Positions 9,404 to 18,330 of a DNA stretch of 64,000 nt are shown here, piece by piece. A program made the translations under genes and the position numbers. The notes below the pieces were generated by a model. The model saw only the letters and a program-made list of their open reading frames with translations. It was not told where the DNA came from and did no database searches. Position 1 is the stretch's first letter. The number at the start of each line of letters is the position of its first letter. The stretch comes from Pseudomonas nitroreducens NBRC 12694. GTDB taxonomy: Bacteria > Pseudomonadota > Gammaproteobacteria > Pseudomonadales > Pseudomonadaceae. The stretch covers positions 165,401 through 229,400 of the forward strand of contig NZ_BDAI01000007.1 of NCBI RefSeq assembly GCF_002091755.1. Reading direction: 5' to 3'.

Positions 9404-11683
9404 ATGCTCAACACGCTGCGTAAGATCGTCCAGGAAGTGAACTCCGCCAAGGACCTCAAGGCGGCGCTGGGCATCATCGTGCAGCGCGTGAAGGAGGCGA
9501 TGGGCACCCAGGTGTGCTCGGTCTACCTGCTGGACCCGGAGAGCAACCGCTTCGTGCTGATGGCCACCGAAGGCCTGAACAAGCGCTCCATCGGCAAGGT
9601 CAGCATGGCGCCCAACGAGGGCCTGGTCGGCCTGGTCGGCACCCGCGAGGAGCCGCTGAACCTCGAGAACGCCTCCGAACACCCCCGTTACCGCTACTTC
9701 GCCGAGACCGGCGAGGAACGCTACGCCTCCTTCCTCGGCGCACCGATCATTCACCACCGTCGGGTGATGGGCGTTCTGGTCGTGCAGCAGAAGGAAAAGC
9801 GCCAGTTCGACGAAGGCGAGGAAGCCTTCCTCGTCACCATGAGTGCGCAGCTCGCCGGCGTCATCGCCCACGCCGAGGCCACCGGTTCGATCCGTGGCCT
9901 GGGCAAGATGGGCAAGGGCATCAGCGAAGCCAAGTTCGTCGGTGTTCCCGGCGCCCCCGGCGTGGCCGTGGGCAAGGCCGTGGTGGTGCTGCCGCCGGCC
10001 GACCTGGAAGTCGTCCCGGACAAACCCATCGACGACGTCGAGGCCGAAATCGAGCGCTTCAAGCAGGCGCTGGAATCGGTCCGCGAAGACATGCGCAACC
10101 TGTCCAGCAAGCTGGCCACCCAGCTGCGCAAGGAAGAGCGCGCGCTATTCGACGTCTACCTGATGATGCTCGACGACGCCTCCATCGGCCTCGAAGTCAA
10201 ACGCATCATCCGCACCGGCCAATGGGCCCAGGGCGCTCTGCGCCAGGTGGTCATGGAGCACGTGCAGCGCTTCGAGCTGATGGACGACGCCTACCTGCGC
10301 GAGCGCGCCTCCGACGTCAAGGACATCGGCCGGCGCATCCTCGCCTACCTGCAGGAAGAGCGTAAGCAGACGCTGACCTATCCGGACCAGACCATCATCG
10401 TCAGCGAAGAGCTGTCGCCGGCGATGCTCGGCGAAGTGCCCGAGGGCAAGCTGGTGGGCCTGATCTCGGTGCTCGGCTCGGGCAACTCCCACGTGGCCAT
10501 TCTCGCTCGCGCCATGGGTATTCCCACGGTCATGGGCGCGGTCGACCTGCCGTACTCCAAGGTCGACGGCATCGACCTGATCGTCGACGGCTACCACGGC
10601 GAGATCTACACCAACCCGTCGCCGCAGCTGGTCAAGCAGTACGGCGAAGTGGTCGCCGAAGAGAAGGAACTGAGCAAGGGCCTGGCCGCGCTGCGCGAGC
10701 TGCCCTGCGAGACCCTGGACGGCCATCGCATGCCGCTGTGGGTCAACACCGGCCTGCTGGCGGACGTGGCGCGCGCCCAGGAGCGCGGTGCAGAAGGCGT
10801 CGGCCTGTACCGCACCGAAGTGCCGTTCATGATCAACGACCGCTTCCCCAGCGAGAAGGAGCAGCTCGCCATCTACCGCGAGCAGCTCTCCGCCTTCCAC
10901 CCGCTGCCGGTGACCATGCGCACCCTGGACATCGGCGGCGACAAGGCGCTGTCCTACTTCCCGATCAAGGAAGACAACCCCTTCCTCGGCTGGCGCGGCA
11001 TCCGCGTCACCCTCGACCACCCGGAAATCTTCCTGGTGCAGACCCGCGCCATGCTCAAGGCTAGTGAGGGCCTGGACAACCTGCGCATCCTGCTGCCGAT
11101 GATCTCCGGCACCCATGAGCTGGAAGAGGCGCTGCACCTGATCCACCGCGCCTGGGGCGAAGTGCGCGACGAAGGCGTGGATATCCCCATGCCGCCGATT
11201 GGCATGATGATTGAGATTCCAGCTGCGGTGTACCAGATACGTGAGCTGGCGCGTCAGGTGGACTTCGTATCGGTCGGTTCCAACGACCTGACCCAGTACC
11301 TGCTGGCGGTCGACCGCAACAACCCACGGGTCGCCGATCTTTACGATTACCTGCACCCGGCCGTGCTGCAAGCGCTGCGGATCGTGGTCAACGGCGCGCA
11401 CGACGAAGGCAAGCCGGTGAGCATCTGCGGCGAAATGGCCGGCGATCCGGCGGCTGCCGTACTGCTGATGGCCATGGGCTTCGATTCCCTGTCGATGAAC
11501 GCCACCAACCTGCCCAAGGTGAAATGGCTGCTGCGCCAGATGACCCTGTCCAAGGCCCGCGAGCTGCTTGGCCAACTGATGACCTTCGACAACCCTCAGG
11601 TTATCCACAGTTCGCTGCACCTGGCCCTGCGCAATCTCGGCCTGGGCCGCGTGATCAACCCGGCGGCGACCATCCAGGCCTGA
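9404..11683 (+). CDS. ptsP: Phosphoenolpyruvate-protein phosphotransferase of the nitrogen PTS (EI-Ntr)
   Basis: A 759-residue protein. The N-terminal GAF domain (about 15-150) is the sensory domain that separates EI-Ntr from sugar-type EI. Then come the PEP-utiliser N-terminal and mobile domains, with the phosphorylated histidine in GNSHVAILARAMGIP (H363 by position). The C-terminal TIM-barrel has RTEVPFM, TLDIGGDK, GWRGIR, VSVGSNDLTQY and SICGEMAG, which bind PEP. It passes phosphate to NPr and EIIA-Ntr, linking nitrogen and carbon status to potassium transport and other targets. It is cytoplasmic and probably cotranscribed with rppH. Confidence 0.96.
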   Translation: MLNTLRKIVQEVNSAKDLKAALGIIVQRVKEAMGTQVCSVYLLDPESNRFVLMATEGLNKRSIGKVSMAPNEGLVGLVGTREEPLNLENASEHPRYRYFAETGEERYASFLGAPIIHHRRVMGVLVVQQKEKRQFDEGEEAFLVTMSAQLAGVIAHAEATGSIRGLGKMGKGISEAKFVGVPGAPGVAVGKAVVVLPPADLEVVPDKPIDDVEAEIERFKQALESVREDMRNLSSKLATQLRKEERALFDVYLMMLDDASIGLEVKRIIRTGQWAQGALRQVVMEHVQRFELMDDAYLRERASDVKDIGRRILAYLQEERKQTLTYPDQTIIVSEELSPAMLGEVPEGKLVGLISVLGSGNSHVAILARAMGIPTVMGAVDLPYSKVDGIDLIVDGYHGEIYTNPSPQLVKQYGEVVAEEKELSKGLAALRELPCETLDGHRMPLWVNTGLLADVARAQERGAEGVGLYRTEVPFMINDRFPSEKEQLAIYREQLSAFHPLPVTMRTLDIGGDKALSYFPIKEDNPFLGWRGIRVTLDHPEIFLVQTRAMLKASEGLDNLRILLPMISGTHELEEALHLIHRAWGEVRDEGVDIPMPPIGMMIEIPAAVYQIRELARQVDFVSVGSNDLTQYLLAVDRNNPRVADLYDYLHPAVLQALRIVVNGAHDEGKPVSICGEMAGDPAAAVLLMAMGFDSLSMNATNLPKVKWLLRQMTLSKARELLGQLMTFDNPQVIHSSLHLALRNLGLGRVINPAATIQA

Positions 11684-11762
11684 CGCCAGCGAAAGCCGCC
11701 TTCCGGAGCCGTGCATTTCCGGAAGGTCAGACGATGACTCGGCCGGCACGCCGGCCAGGACG

Positions 11763-12794
11763 ATGCTTATGGAAGAGCTCGACGTCACGCCTTGCACGGA
11801 GGCCGATAGCAGCGCCCGCACCCTGCGCTATGCCCTGAGCATCGTCAGCGACGGCATCTGGGACTGGGACATCCGCAGCAACCACGTCACCCGTAGCCCG
11901 AGCTGGTACGCCATGCTCGGCTACGACCCCGACAGCCTCCCGGAAAACGTCGCTACCTGGCACGAGATCATCCATCCCGAGGATTTCGGCCGGGTCATGT
12001 TCGCCTTCGATGCCTATGTCGAGGGTCGCAGCGGCGTCTACCGCGAGGAGTATCGCTGCCGCTGCCTGGACGGCAGCTACCTGTGGGTCAGCGATCACGG
12101 GCGCTTCTTCGAGTTCGACGGGGACGGCAAGCCAACGCGGATGATCGGCGCGCACCGCAACATTCATGAGCGCAAGCTGGCGGAACTGGCGCTGCAGGAC
12201 AAGAACCACGAACTGCACCAGCTCAACCTGAGCCTGGAGCTGCTGGTGCAGACGCGTACTGAAGCTTTGCGCCAGGCCAACCAGGCACTGGCCGAGCAGG
12301 CTGCGGTCGCGCTGCGCCTTTCCGAGATCGATCCGCTGACCCAGATCGCCAACCGGCGGCGCTTCGAGCAGCAATTGCACGCCGAATGGCAGCGCCTGCA
12401 GCGGCACCATCACGGTTGCTCACTGATGATGTTCGACCTCGACCACTTCAAGCGCATCAACGACAGCCTCGGCCACCAGGCCGGCGACCGCGTGCTCGTG
12501 GCGGTGGCCGAGGTGGTGCGGCGGCGCCTGCGTGAAGAGGATTGCTTTGCCCGCTGGGGTGGCGAGGAGTTCATCGTGCTGCTGCCCGAGACCGAAGCCG
12601 AGGCGGCACGGGAGCTGGCCGAGCGCCTGCGCTTGAGCCTGCGCCGGGCGGATGTTTCGTTGCCGACCCAGCTCACCGCCAGCTTCGCCGTGACCCAGAT
12701 GCAGCCCGGCGAGGACCTGATGGCGATGCTGCGCCGCCTGGATGACGCGCTCTACCGCGCCAAGCGCCAGCGCGACTGTATCGTCGTCTGTTAA
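11763..12794 (+). CDS. PAS-GGDEF diguanylate cyclase
   Basis: A 343-residue soluble protein with no membrane segments. A PAS domain with its PAC extension covers about residues 18-140 (WDWDIRSNHVTRSPSW, YREEYRCRCLDGSYLWV). A coiled-coil linker spans about 138-178. The GGDEF domain has an intact active motif GGEEF (266-270) preceded at the right spacing by an RxxD inhibitory site, REED (257-260). It should make cyclic di-GMP and be product-inhibited. A second ATG lies two codons downstream (11769). Its stop overlaps the stop of the convergent NRDE gene. Confidence 0.92.
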   Translation: MLMEELDVTPCTEADSSARTLRYALSIVSDGIWDWDIRSNHVTRSPSWYAMLGYDPDSLPENVATWHEIIHPEDFGRVMFAFDAYVEGRSGVYREEYRCRCLDGSYLWVSDHGRFFEFDGDGKPTRMIGAHRNIHERKLAELALQDKNHELHQLNLSLELLVQTRTEALRQANQALAEQAAVALRLSEIDPLTQIANRRRFEQQLHAEWQRLQRHHHGCSLMMFDLDHFKRINDSLGHQAGDRVLVAVAEVVRRRLREEDCFARWGGEEFIVLLPETEAEAARELAERLRLSLRRADVSLPTQLTASFAVTQMQPGEDLMAMLRRLDDALYRAKRQRDCIVVC

Positions 12795-13537
12795 ATGCTC
12801 AGCGCGACCTCGCCCAGGCGTGCGCCACTGGGGCCGAAGCTGTGTTCGAGCAGCTCGCGGCGGCCGTCCGCATGGACGATCAGCGCGGTGCTGGCGCGGG
12901 TACCGTAGTTCGGGCTGGCGATGAACACGCTGGACAGCAGGCGCTCGGTGGCCAGGCCGACGCCGGTGTCCGGCAACTCGGCTTCACTGGGCTGACGATT
13001 GTCCGCCAGTAGCGCGACCAGGGAGCCGGTATCAGGCTTCACCAACGCTGCCTCCAGAGCGTCTCGCGCGGTAAGAAGCTTGGGCCAGGGCGTGTTCAGC
13101 GCTGCATTGGACAGTCCGTGCACCCCCGGAGCCACCGCCACAGGCGCGCCGACGCGGGGATTGAAGTAGCACAGTTGTGCAACGTCGCCGACCAGCAGGT
13201 TGAAGCCGCTGTAGTCCGAAGCGCGGCGGGCAACCTGCTGCAGGTATTCCAGCGGCGACTGCTGGCCTTGCAGGAAAGCCGCTACCAGCTCGCCACGGGA
13301 ACGCGGGCCGATCGGCTGGCCGGGATCGCGCACGTTGGTCAGGGCGGCGAAACGCCCACCCGCGGCCACTCCCATCCAGGTGCCGCCGGCCTCCAGGTCG
13401 CGGCCGGCATACACGCCGGGATACTCCTCCCAGGCCGCCAGCGGCAGGGTCGGGCGGGCATAGAATTCATCGCGGTTGGCCGCGACGATCAGGGGCGTGG
13501 CGTGCTCGGGGCGCCAGGCGAAGACGATCAGGCACAT
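12791..13537 (-). CDS. NRDE-family (TANGO2-like) protein
   Basis: A 248-residue protein starting MCLIVFAWRP with the family hallmark AANRDEFYARP and a Cys at position 2, as in Ntn-type hydrolase folds. DLEAGGTWMGV and LTNVRDP are further family blocks. Bacterial members are uncharacterised; the eukaryotic relative TANGO2 is linked to haem or lipid handling. It is cytoplasmic. The last three bases overlap the convergent diguanylate cyclase stop codon (a TTAA shared by both TAA stops). Confidence 0.87.
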   Translation of the reverse strand: MCLIVFAWRPEHATPLIVAANRDEFYARPTLPLAAWEEYPGVYAGRDLEAGGTWMGVAAGGRFAALTNVRDPGQPIGPRSRGELVAAFLQGQQSPLEYLQQVARRASDYSGFNLLVGDVAQLCYFNPRVGAPVAVAPGVHGLSNAALNTPWPKLLTARDALEAALVKPDTGSLVALLADNRQPSEAELPDTGVGLATERLLSSVFIASPNYGTRASTALIVHADGRRELLEHSFGPSGARLGEVALSI

Positions 13538-13651
13538 GGGTCGAACTCCGTAGTGTGCCGGCAGTCTATCAACATCCGCCGATGTCCCGGAGTGGCTGGA
13601 GCGCCCGGGAGCCTTCGGCTACCATGCCCGCTTTGTTGCCCGAGGTTGCCC

Positions 13652-14434
13652 ATGGAGTTCGTGCTCTACCTGGTGCTTGGCGCCTGTGCTGGCGTGCTCG
13701 CCGGCCTGTTCGGCGTCGGCGGTGGGTTGATCATCGTTCCGGCCCTGGTGTTCAGCTTCACCGCCCACGGCTTCTCGCCCGATGTGCTGACGCAGATGGC
13801 GGTCGGGACGTCGCTGGCGACCATCATCTTCACGTCGATCAATTCGATTCTCGAACACCACCGCCGTGGCGCCGTGCGCTGGCGGGTGTTCGCCTGGATG
13901 ACCGTCGGCATCCTGGTCGGCAGCGCGCTGGGCGCATTGACCGCGTCGAAGATTCAGGGGCCGGTGCTGCAGAAGATCATCGGTACCTTCGCCATTCTGG
14001 TGTCGATCCAGATGGCCCTCGGGCTCCAGCCCAAGGGCGGGCGCGACCTGCCGGGCCGCTTCGGCCTTTGCGTGGCGGGCGGCGTGGTGGGCTGGGCTTC
14101 GGCGATCTTCGGCATCGGCGGCGGTTCGCTGACTGTGCCGTTTCTGTCCTGGCGTGGCGTCTCCATGCAACAGGCGGTTGCGACTTCTTCGGCGTGCGGC
14201 CTGCCGATCGCCATCGCCGGCGCGATATCCTTCATCGCCGTCGGCTGGCACAACGCCAAGCTGCCGGAGCTGAGCCTGGGCTTCGTCTACCTGCCGGCGC
14301 TGCTGGGCATCGCCGTTACCAGTATGTTCTTCGCCCGCATCGGGGCGCGGCTGGCGCATCGCCTGCCGGCCAAGGTCCTGAAGCGTTTGTTTGCCCTGCT
14401 GCTGTTCAGCGTGGGTTTGAGTTTCCTGATCTGA
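13652..14434 (+). CDS. TSUP-family (TauE/SafE) membrane permease
   Basis: A 260-residue protein with about eight hydrophobic segments. The paired glycine-rich signatures of the TSUP family occur in each half: GLFGVGGGLIIVPAL near residue 22 and AIFGIGGGSLTVPFL near residue 155. Members export or import sulfite, sulfoacetate or other organosulfur anions; the substrate here cannot be read from the sequence. The frame extends upstream, but the ATG at 13652 begins right at the first membrane segment. It sits 20 bp upstream of lgt, so the two may be cotranscribed. Confidence 0.9.
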   Translation: MEFVLYLVLGACAGVLAGLFGVGGGLIIVPALVFSFTAHGFSPDVLTQMAVGTSLATIIFTSINSILEHHRRGAVRWRVFAWMTVGILVGSALGALTASKIQGPVLQKIIGTFAILVSIQMALGLQPKGGRDLPGRFGLCVAGGVVGWASAIFGIGGGSLTVPFLSWRGVSMQQAVATSSACGLPIAIAGAISFIAVGWHNAKLPELSLGFVYLPALLGIAVTSMFFARIGARLAHRLPAKVLKRLFALLLFSVGLSFLI

Positions 14435-14454
14435 GTTCCTGCTAGGAGAAGCGG

Positions 14455-15255
14455 ATGCTGCCTTATCCACAGATCGACCCGGTTGCCGTAGCGCTCGGGC
14501 CGCTGAAAATCCACTGGTACGGCCTGATGTACCTGATCGGCATCGGCGGCGCCTGGCTGCTGGCCTCGCGCAAGCTGAAGGAGTTCGACCCGACCTGGAC
14601 CAAGGAGAAACTCTCCGATCTGGTGTTCTGGGTGGCGTGCGGCGTGGTCCTGGGCGGTCGCCTGGGCTACGTGTTGTTCTACAACCTGGACGAGTACATC
14701 GCCAACCCGACGCTGATCTTCGAGGTGTGGAAGGGCGGCATGTCGTTCCACGGCGGCCTGATCGGCGTGATGCTGGCCACCTGGTGGTTCGGCAAGCGCA
14801 ACAACAAGAGCTTCTTCCAGCTGATGGACTTCATCGCGCCGTTGGTGCCGATCGGACTGGGCGCCGGACGTATCGGCAACTTCATCAACGGCGAGCTGTG
14901 GGGCAAGGTGTCCGACGTGCCCTGGGCGATGATCTTCCCCACCGGCGGCCCGGAGCCGCGCCACCCGTCGCAGCTGTACCAGTTCGCGCTGGAAGGCGTG
15001 GCACTGTTCGTCGTGCTCTGGCTGTTCACCCGCAAGCCGCGCCCGACTGCCTCGGTGTCCGGCCTGTTCGTGCTGTGCTACGGCATCTTCCGCTTCATCG
15101 TCGAGTTCGTCCGCGTGCCCGATGCCCAGTTGGGCTATCTGGCGTGGGGCTGGCTGACCATGGGCCAGGTGCTGTGCGTGCCGATGGTCCTGGGCGGCAT
15201 CGCGCTGATGGTCTGGGCCTATCGTCGCGCCCCGGCGCAGCCGGCCGCGAGCTGA
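14455..15255 (+). CDS. lgt: Prolipoprotein diacylglyceryl transferase
   Basis: A 266-residue inner-membrane enzyme that transfers diacylglycerol from phosphatidylglycerol to the lipobox cysteine of prolipoproteins. Seven membrane segments are apparent. The Lgt signature is intact (GLGAGRIGNFINGELWGKVS), preceded by the conserved MSFHGGLIGV. YGIFRFIVEFVRVPD carries conserved residues near the C-terminus. Start and length match the family. In P. aeruginosa I recall thyA immediately downstream; here a terminator and a repeat follow instead. Confidence 0.97.
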   Translation: MLPYPQIDPVAVALGPLKIHWYGLMYLIGIGGAWLLASRKLKEFDPTWTKEKLSDLVFWVACGVVLGGRLGYVLFYNLDEYIANPTLIFEVWKGGMSFHGGLIGVMLATWWFGKRNNKSFFQLMDFIAPLVPIGLGAGRIGNFINGELWGKVSDVPWAMIFPTGGPEPRHPSQLYQFALEGVALFVVLWLFTRKPRPTASVSGLFVLCYGIFRFIVEFVRVPDAQLGYLAWGWLTMGQVLCVPMVLGGIALMVWAYRRAPAQPAAS

Positions 15256-15269
15256 GCATTGCCTGAATG

Positions 15270-15298
15270 AAAAAGCCCGCCGATTGGCGGGCTTTTTT
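15270..15298 (+). terminator. Rho-independent terminator after lgt
   Basis: The stem GCCCGCC (15275-15281) and GGCGGGC (15286-15292) has loop GATT and is followed by six Ts, with an A-run on the other side. It lies 14 bp after the lgt stop. Confidence 0.92.
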
Positions 15299-15307
15299 AT
15301 TGAGCTT

Positions 15308-15377
15308 TGTAGGAGCGAGCTTGCTCGCGAACAGACTCCGCTGCGGGGTTTGGTTCGCGAGCAAGCTCGCTCCTACA
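15308..15377. repeat. REP-type intergenic element: perfect 25-bp inverted repeat
   Basis: The 25 bp at 15308-15332 (beginning TGTAGGAGCGAGCTTGCTCG) are exactly the reverse complement of 15353-15377, with a 20-base spacer that itself has a short GC hairpin. The unit matches the common Pseudomonas REP family. One identical unit recurs at 38400-38424. Confidence 0.9.
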
Positions 15378-15386
15378 GGTACTGGC

Positions 15387-15833
15387 TCAGACGGGTTCCA
15401 CCAGCAACAGGACACCGTCCTGCCCGATCACGCGCACCTGCGCGCCCACGGGCAGGTCCGGCCCGCTGACCAGCCAGACGCTGTCGCCGACGCGGACCTT
15501 GCCGCGTCCGCCGACGATGGCGTCATGCAGGGCGAACTGCCGGCCCACCAGTTCGCTGCCGCGGCGATTCAGGCTGGACGGTTCGGCTGTGCGCTTGTTG
15601 ATGCGCTGGTGGTTCCACCAGTACAGCGCGGTGAGGATCGCCAGCACGCCGAAGGCCAGGCACTGCCAGACCCAGTCGAGCCCCGGCACGAGGAAGGACA
15701 GCACGCCGGTGAGCGCGGCGGCGATGCCGATCCACAGCAGGTAGCCGCCGGCGCCGAAGATCTCCAGGATCAGCAGGACGATGCCCAGGCCCAGCCAGTC
15801 CCAGAAACCGAGGTTCTGGAGAAAGGCGGCCAT
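15387..15833 (-). CDS. NfeD-family membrane protein
   Basis: A 148-residue short-form NfeD. Residues 10-80 hold three to four closely spaced hydrophobic segments (WLGLGIVLLILEIFGAGGYL onward). The C-terminal 60 residues form an OB-fold (LVGRQFALHDAIVGGRGKVR, VRVIGQDGVLLLVEP). NfeD proteins partner with SPFH/stomatin proteins in membrane microdomain assembly. The ATG overlaps the TGA of the stomatin gene by one base (TGATG), so translation is coupled. Confidence 0.9.
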   Translation of the reverse strand: MAAFLQNLGFWDWLGLGIVLLILEIFGAGGYLLWIGIAAALTGVLSFLVPGLDWVWQCLAFGVLAILTALYWWNHQRINKRTAEPSSLNRRGSELVGRQFALHDAIVGGRGKVRVGDSVWLVSGPDLPVGAQVRVIGQDGVLLLVEPV

Positions 15834-16759
15834 CAGCTACGGCCCTTGGTGTCGCCGAAGGTGGCCTTGACGATCTCGCCGATGCCGGCGACCGAGCCGA
15901 TCACCTGGCTGGCTTCCAGCGGCATCAGCACGATCTTGCTGTTGTTCGAGCTGGCCAGCTTGCCCAGCGCGTCGACGTACTTCTGCGCGACGAAGTAGTT
16001 CACAGCCTGCACGTTGCCATGGGCGATGGCTTCGGAGACCACCTGGGTTGCACGCGCCTCTGCTTCGGCCTGGCGCTCGCGGGCCTCGGCTTCGAGGAAG
16101 GCGGCCTGGCGCTGGCCCTCGGCCTTGAGGATCTGTGCCTGCTTCTCACCTTCGGCGGTAAGAATGTCGGCGGCGCGCTTGCCTTCGGCTTCGAGAATCT
16201 GCGCGCGCTTGAGGCGCTCGGCACGCATCTGTCCGCTCATCGCTTCCACCAGATCGGCCGGCGGGCTGATGTCCTTGATCTCGATACGGGTGACCTTCAG
16301 GCCCCAGGGCGCGGTGGCTTCATCGACGGTACGCAGCAGGCGCTCGTTGATCGAGTCGCGCTGGCTGAGCATATGGTCCAGCTCCATGGAGCCGAGCACG
16401 GTGCGGATGTTGGTCATCACCAGGTTGCGCACGGCATTTTCCAGCCCGCTGACCTCATAAGCGGCGCGTGCCGCGTCCACTACCTGGTAGAAGCACACCG
16501 CGTCGATCTCGACGATGGCGTTGTCGGCGCTGATCGCCTCCTGCGGCGGGATGTCCAGCACGCGTTCCATCATGTTGATCTTCTGGCCGACGCGATCCAC
16601 CACCGGAATGATGATGCTCAGGCCCGGCTTGAGCGTGACGGTATAGCGACCGAAGCGCTCGATGGTCCATTCGAAGCCCTGGGGAACGACCTTGAACCCC
16701 ATGAGCACGATGACGATGGCGAGGATGACGAAGAGCAGGGCAACACTGCCGATTTCCAT
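15833..16759 (-). CDS. SPFH/stomatin-like protein (QmcA type)
   Basis: A 308-residue protein: an N-terminal membrane anchor (about residues 3-22), a SPFH/Band 7 domain (VVPQGFEWTIERFGRYTVTL, then KINMMERVLDIPPQE), and a long alanine/glutamate-rich coiled coil around residues 205-265 (LKAEGQRQAAFLEAEARERQ). The start was chosen at 16759, directly before the anchor; the longer frame upstream codes for an unrelated, low-complexity extension. It likely organises inner-membrane microdomains and protease access, with the downstream NfeD as partner. Confidence 0.92.
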   Translation of the reverse strand: MEIGSVALLFVILAIVIVLMGFKVVPQGFEWTIERFGRYTVTLKPGLSIIIPVVDRVGQKINMMERVLDIPPQEAISADNAIVEIDAVCFYQVVDAARAAYEVSGLENAVRNLVMTNIRTVLGSMELDHMLSQRDSINERLLRTVDEATAPWGLKVTRIEIKDISPPADLVEAMSGQMRAERLKRAQILEAEGKRAADILTAEGEKQAQILKAEGQRQAAFLEAEARERQAEAEARATQVVSEAIAHGNVQAVNYFVAQKYVDALGKLASSNNSKIVLMPLEASQVIGSVAGIGEIVKATFGDTKGRS

Positions 16760-17061
16760 GTGAAGAACTCCTTGTGGTGCAAGACGGACGGTTTTGCTGC
16801 AGGGCATCAGTATAAGGCTGCAGAGCCGGCCGACTGGATAAGCATAGTCCCCGCAACTTCCCGGGATTTCGCCAGTGAGAGGGCGCATTAAGAAATATCC
16901 GTGCCCCTGCTTCCAGACTTCTGATTGAGCGCGGCGGCACGGACAGCGGACTCTGCACACCCTTCGGATCATCCTATCAGCGCGGAGGTCGGTCCCGCCC
17001 GGCTCCATCGCAATCTATCGGTCGATGCGCGGCGTGCGGGACTCATGGAGCCGGTGTTGTC
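16760..17061. other. Intergenic region without a recognised gene
   Basis: About 300 bp between the divergent stomatin and glycosyltransferase starts. It looks less GC-rich than its surroundings around 16880-16930. It must hold both promoters, but no clear -35/-10 pair, operator repeat or small ORF with a ribosome-binding site was seen. Confidence 0.5.
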
Positions 17062-18285
17062 GTGAAATTGTTGCTCATCCACCAGAACTTTCCTGGCCAG
17101 TTCCTCCACCTGGCACACGGTCTGCTCAAGGACAGTCGCTGCCAGCTGCTGGCCATTGCCCGTGATACGGCACGGGGTGTGCAGGGGGTACGTACGCTGC
17201 GCTACAGCCCCAGCCGGGCGGTTTCCCCGCAGATCCACCACTATCTGTACACCGTCGAGGACGCCGTCCTGCATGGTCAGCAGGTAGCCAGGCTGTTGCT
17301 GCAACTGCGCGGCACTGGCTATCGCCCGGACGTGATCCTGGCGCACCCGGGCTGGGGAGAAACCTTGTATGCCAAGGACGTCTACCCGGATGTTCCGCTG
17401 ATGCATTTCTGCGAGTACTACGGCGCCATGGAGGGGTCGGATATCAATTTCGATCCGGAGTTTCCGTCGAGTTTCGACGAGTGTGCTCGCAGCCGGACGC
17501 GCAATGCCCTGCACCTGCTTAACCTGGAGCATTGCGACCTGGGCATCAGCCCCACCCCGTGGCAGCGCGGCCTGCATCCGCTGGCATACCGGGAGAAAAT
17601 CCAGGTGGCTCACGAAGGTATTCCCCTCGATATGCTGCGCCCGGACCCGCGAGGTTCCTTGCGCCTACCCTCCGGGCAGGTGCTCAGGGCTGGCGATCCC
17701 GTGGTGACTTACGTGGCGCGCAATCTGGAGCCCTATCGGGGCTTCCACATCTTCATGCGCGCGTTGCCGCAGATTCTCGACCGCCATCCGCGGGCACAGG
17801 TCCTGATACTGGGGGGCGACGAGGTGAGCTACGGCATGCCTCCCCAGGGGGCGCCCAACTGGCGCACGCGCATGCTCGAGGAGGTGAGGCTGGACCGCTC
17901 ACGCGTGCACTTCCTTGGCAAGGTTCCCTATGCCACCTACGTGAAAGCGCTGCAGGTTTCCTGTGCACACGTCTACCTGACCTACCCCTTCGTCCTGTCG
18001 TGGTCGATGCTCGAGGCCATGGCGTGCGGCTGCCTGCTGGTCGCCTCCGACACGGCACCGGTCCGCGAGGTGGTTCGCGATCGAGAGAATGGCTATCTGG
18101 TGGACTTCTTCGCCGTCGACGACCTGGCCGAGCGCGTGCTCGAGGTCCTGCACAATCCGTCGGCGCATGCCGGCCTGCGTCAGATGGCCCGTCTCACTGC
18201 ACAACGCTTTGACACCCGCAGTGGGGTCAGCGCCTATCGTCGTCTGCTGGAGATGGCCATGGACCCTGCGCGGGCTCAAGGCTGA
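17062..18285 (+). CDS. GT4-family glycosyltransferase
   Basis: A 407-residue GT-B fold protein starting with a GTG at 17062. The N-terminal half opens LLLIHQNFPGQFLHLAHGL, a pattern common in group 1 glycosyltransferases of polysaccharide loci. The C-terminal half has the nucleotide-sugar signature LSWSMLEAMACGCLLVASDT, the E-x7-E-type region that contacts the donor, and RNLEPYRGFHIFMRALPQIL. There are no membrane segments, so it acts at the cytoplasmic face. No other polysaccharide gene is nearby. Acceptor and donor sugar are unknown. Confidence 0.88.
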   Translation: MKLLLIHQNFPGQFLHLAHGLLKDSRCQLLAIARDTARGVQGVRTLRYSPSRAVSPQIHHYLYTVEDAVLHGQQVARLLLQLRGTGYRPDVILAHPGWGETLYAKDVYPDVPLMHFCEYYGAMEGSDINFDPEFPSSFDECARSRTRNALHLLNLEHCDLGISPTPWQRGLHPLAYREKIQVAHEGIPLDMLRPDPRGSLRLPSGQVLRAGDPVVTYVARNLEPYRGFHIFMRALPQILDRHPRAQVLILGGDEVSYGMPPQGAPNWRTRMLEEVRLDRSRVHFLGKVPYATYVKALQVSCAHVYLTYPFVLSWSMLEAMACGCLLVASDTAPVREVVRDRENGYLVDFFAVDDLAERVLEVLHNPSAHAGLRQMARLTAQRFDTRSGVSAYRRLLEMAMDPARAQG

Positions 18286-18330
18286 GGCTGGGTGGCGGCG
18301 CGACCTGCGCCGCCGTGGCGTCCAGAGGGG

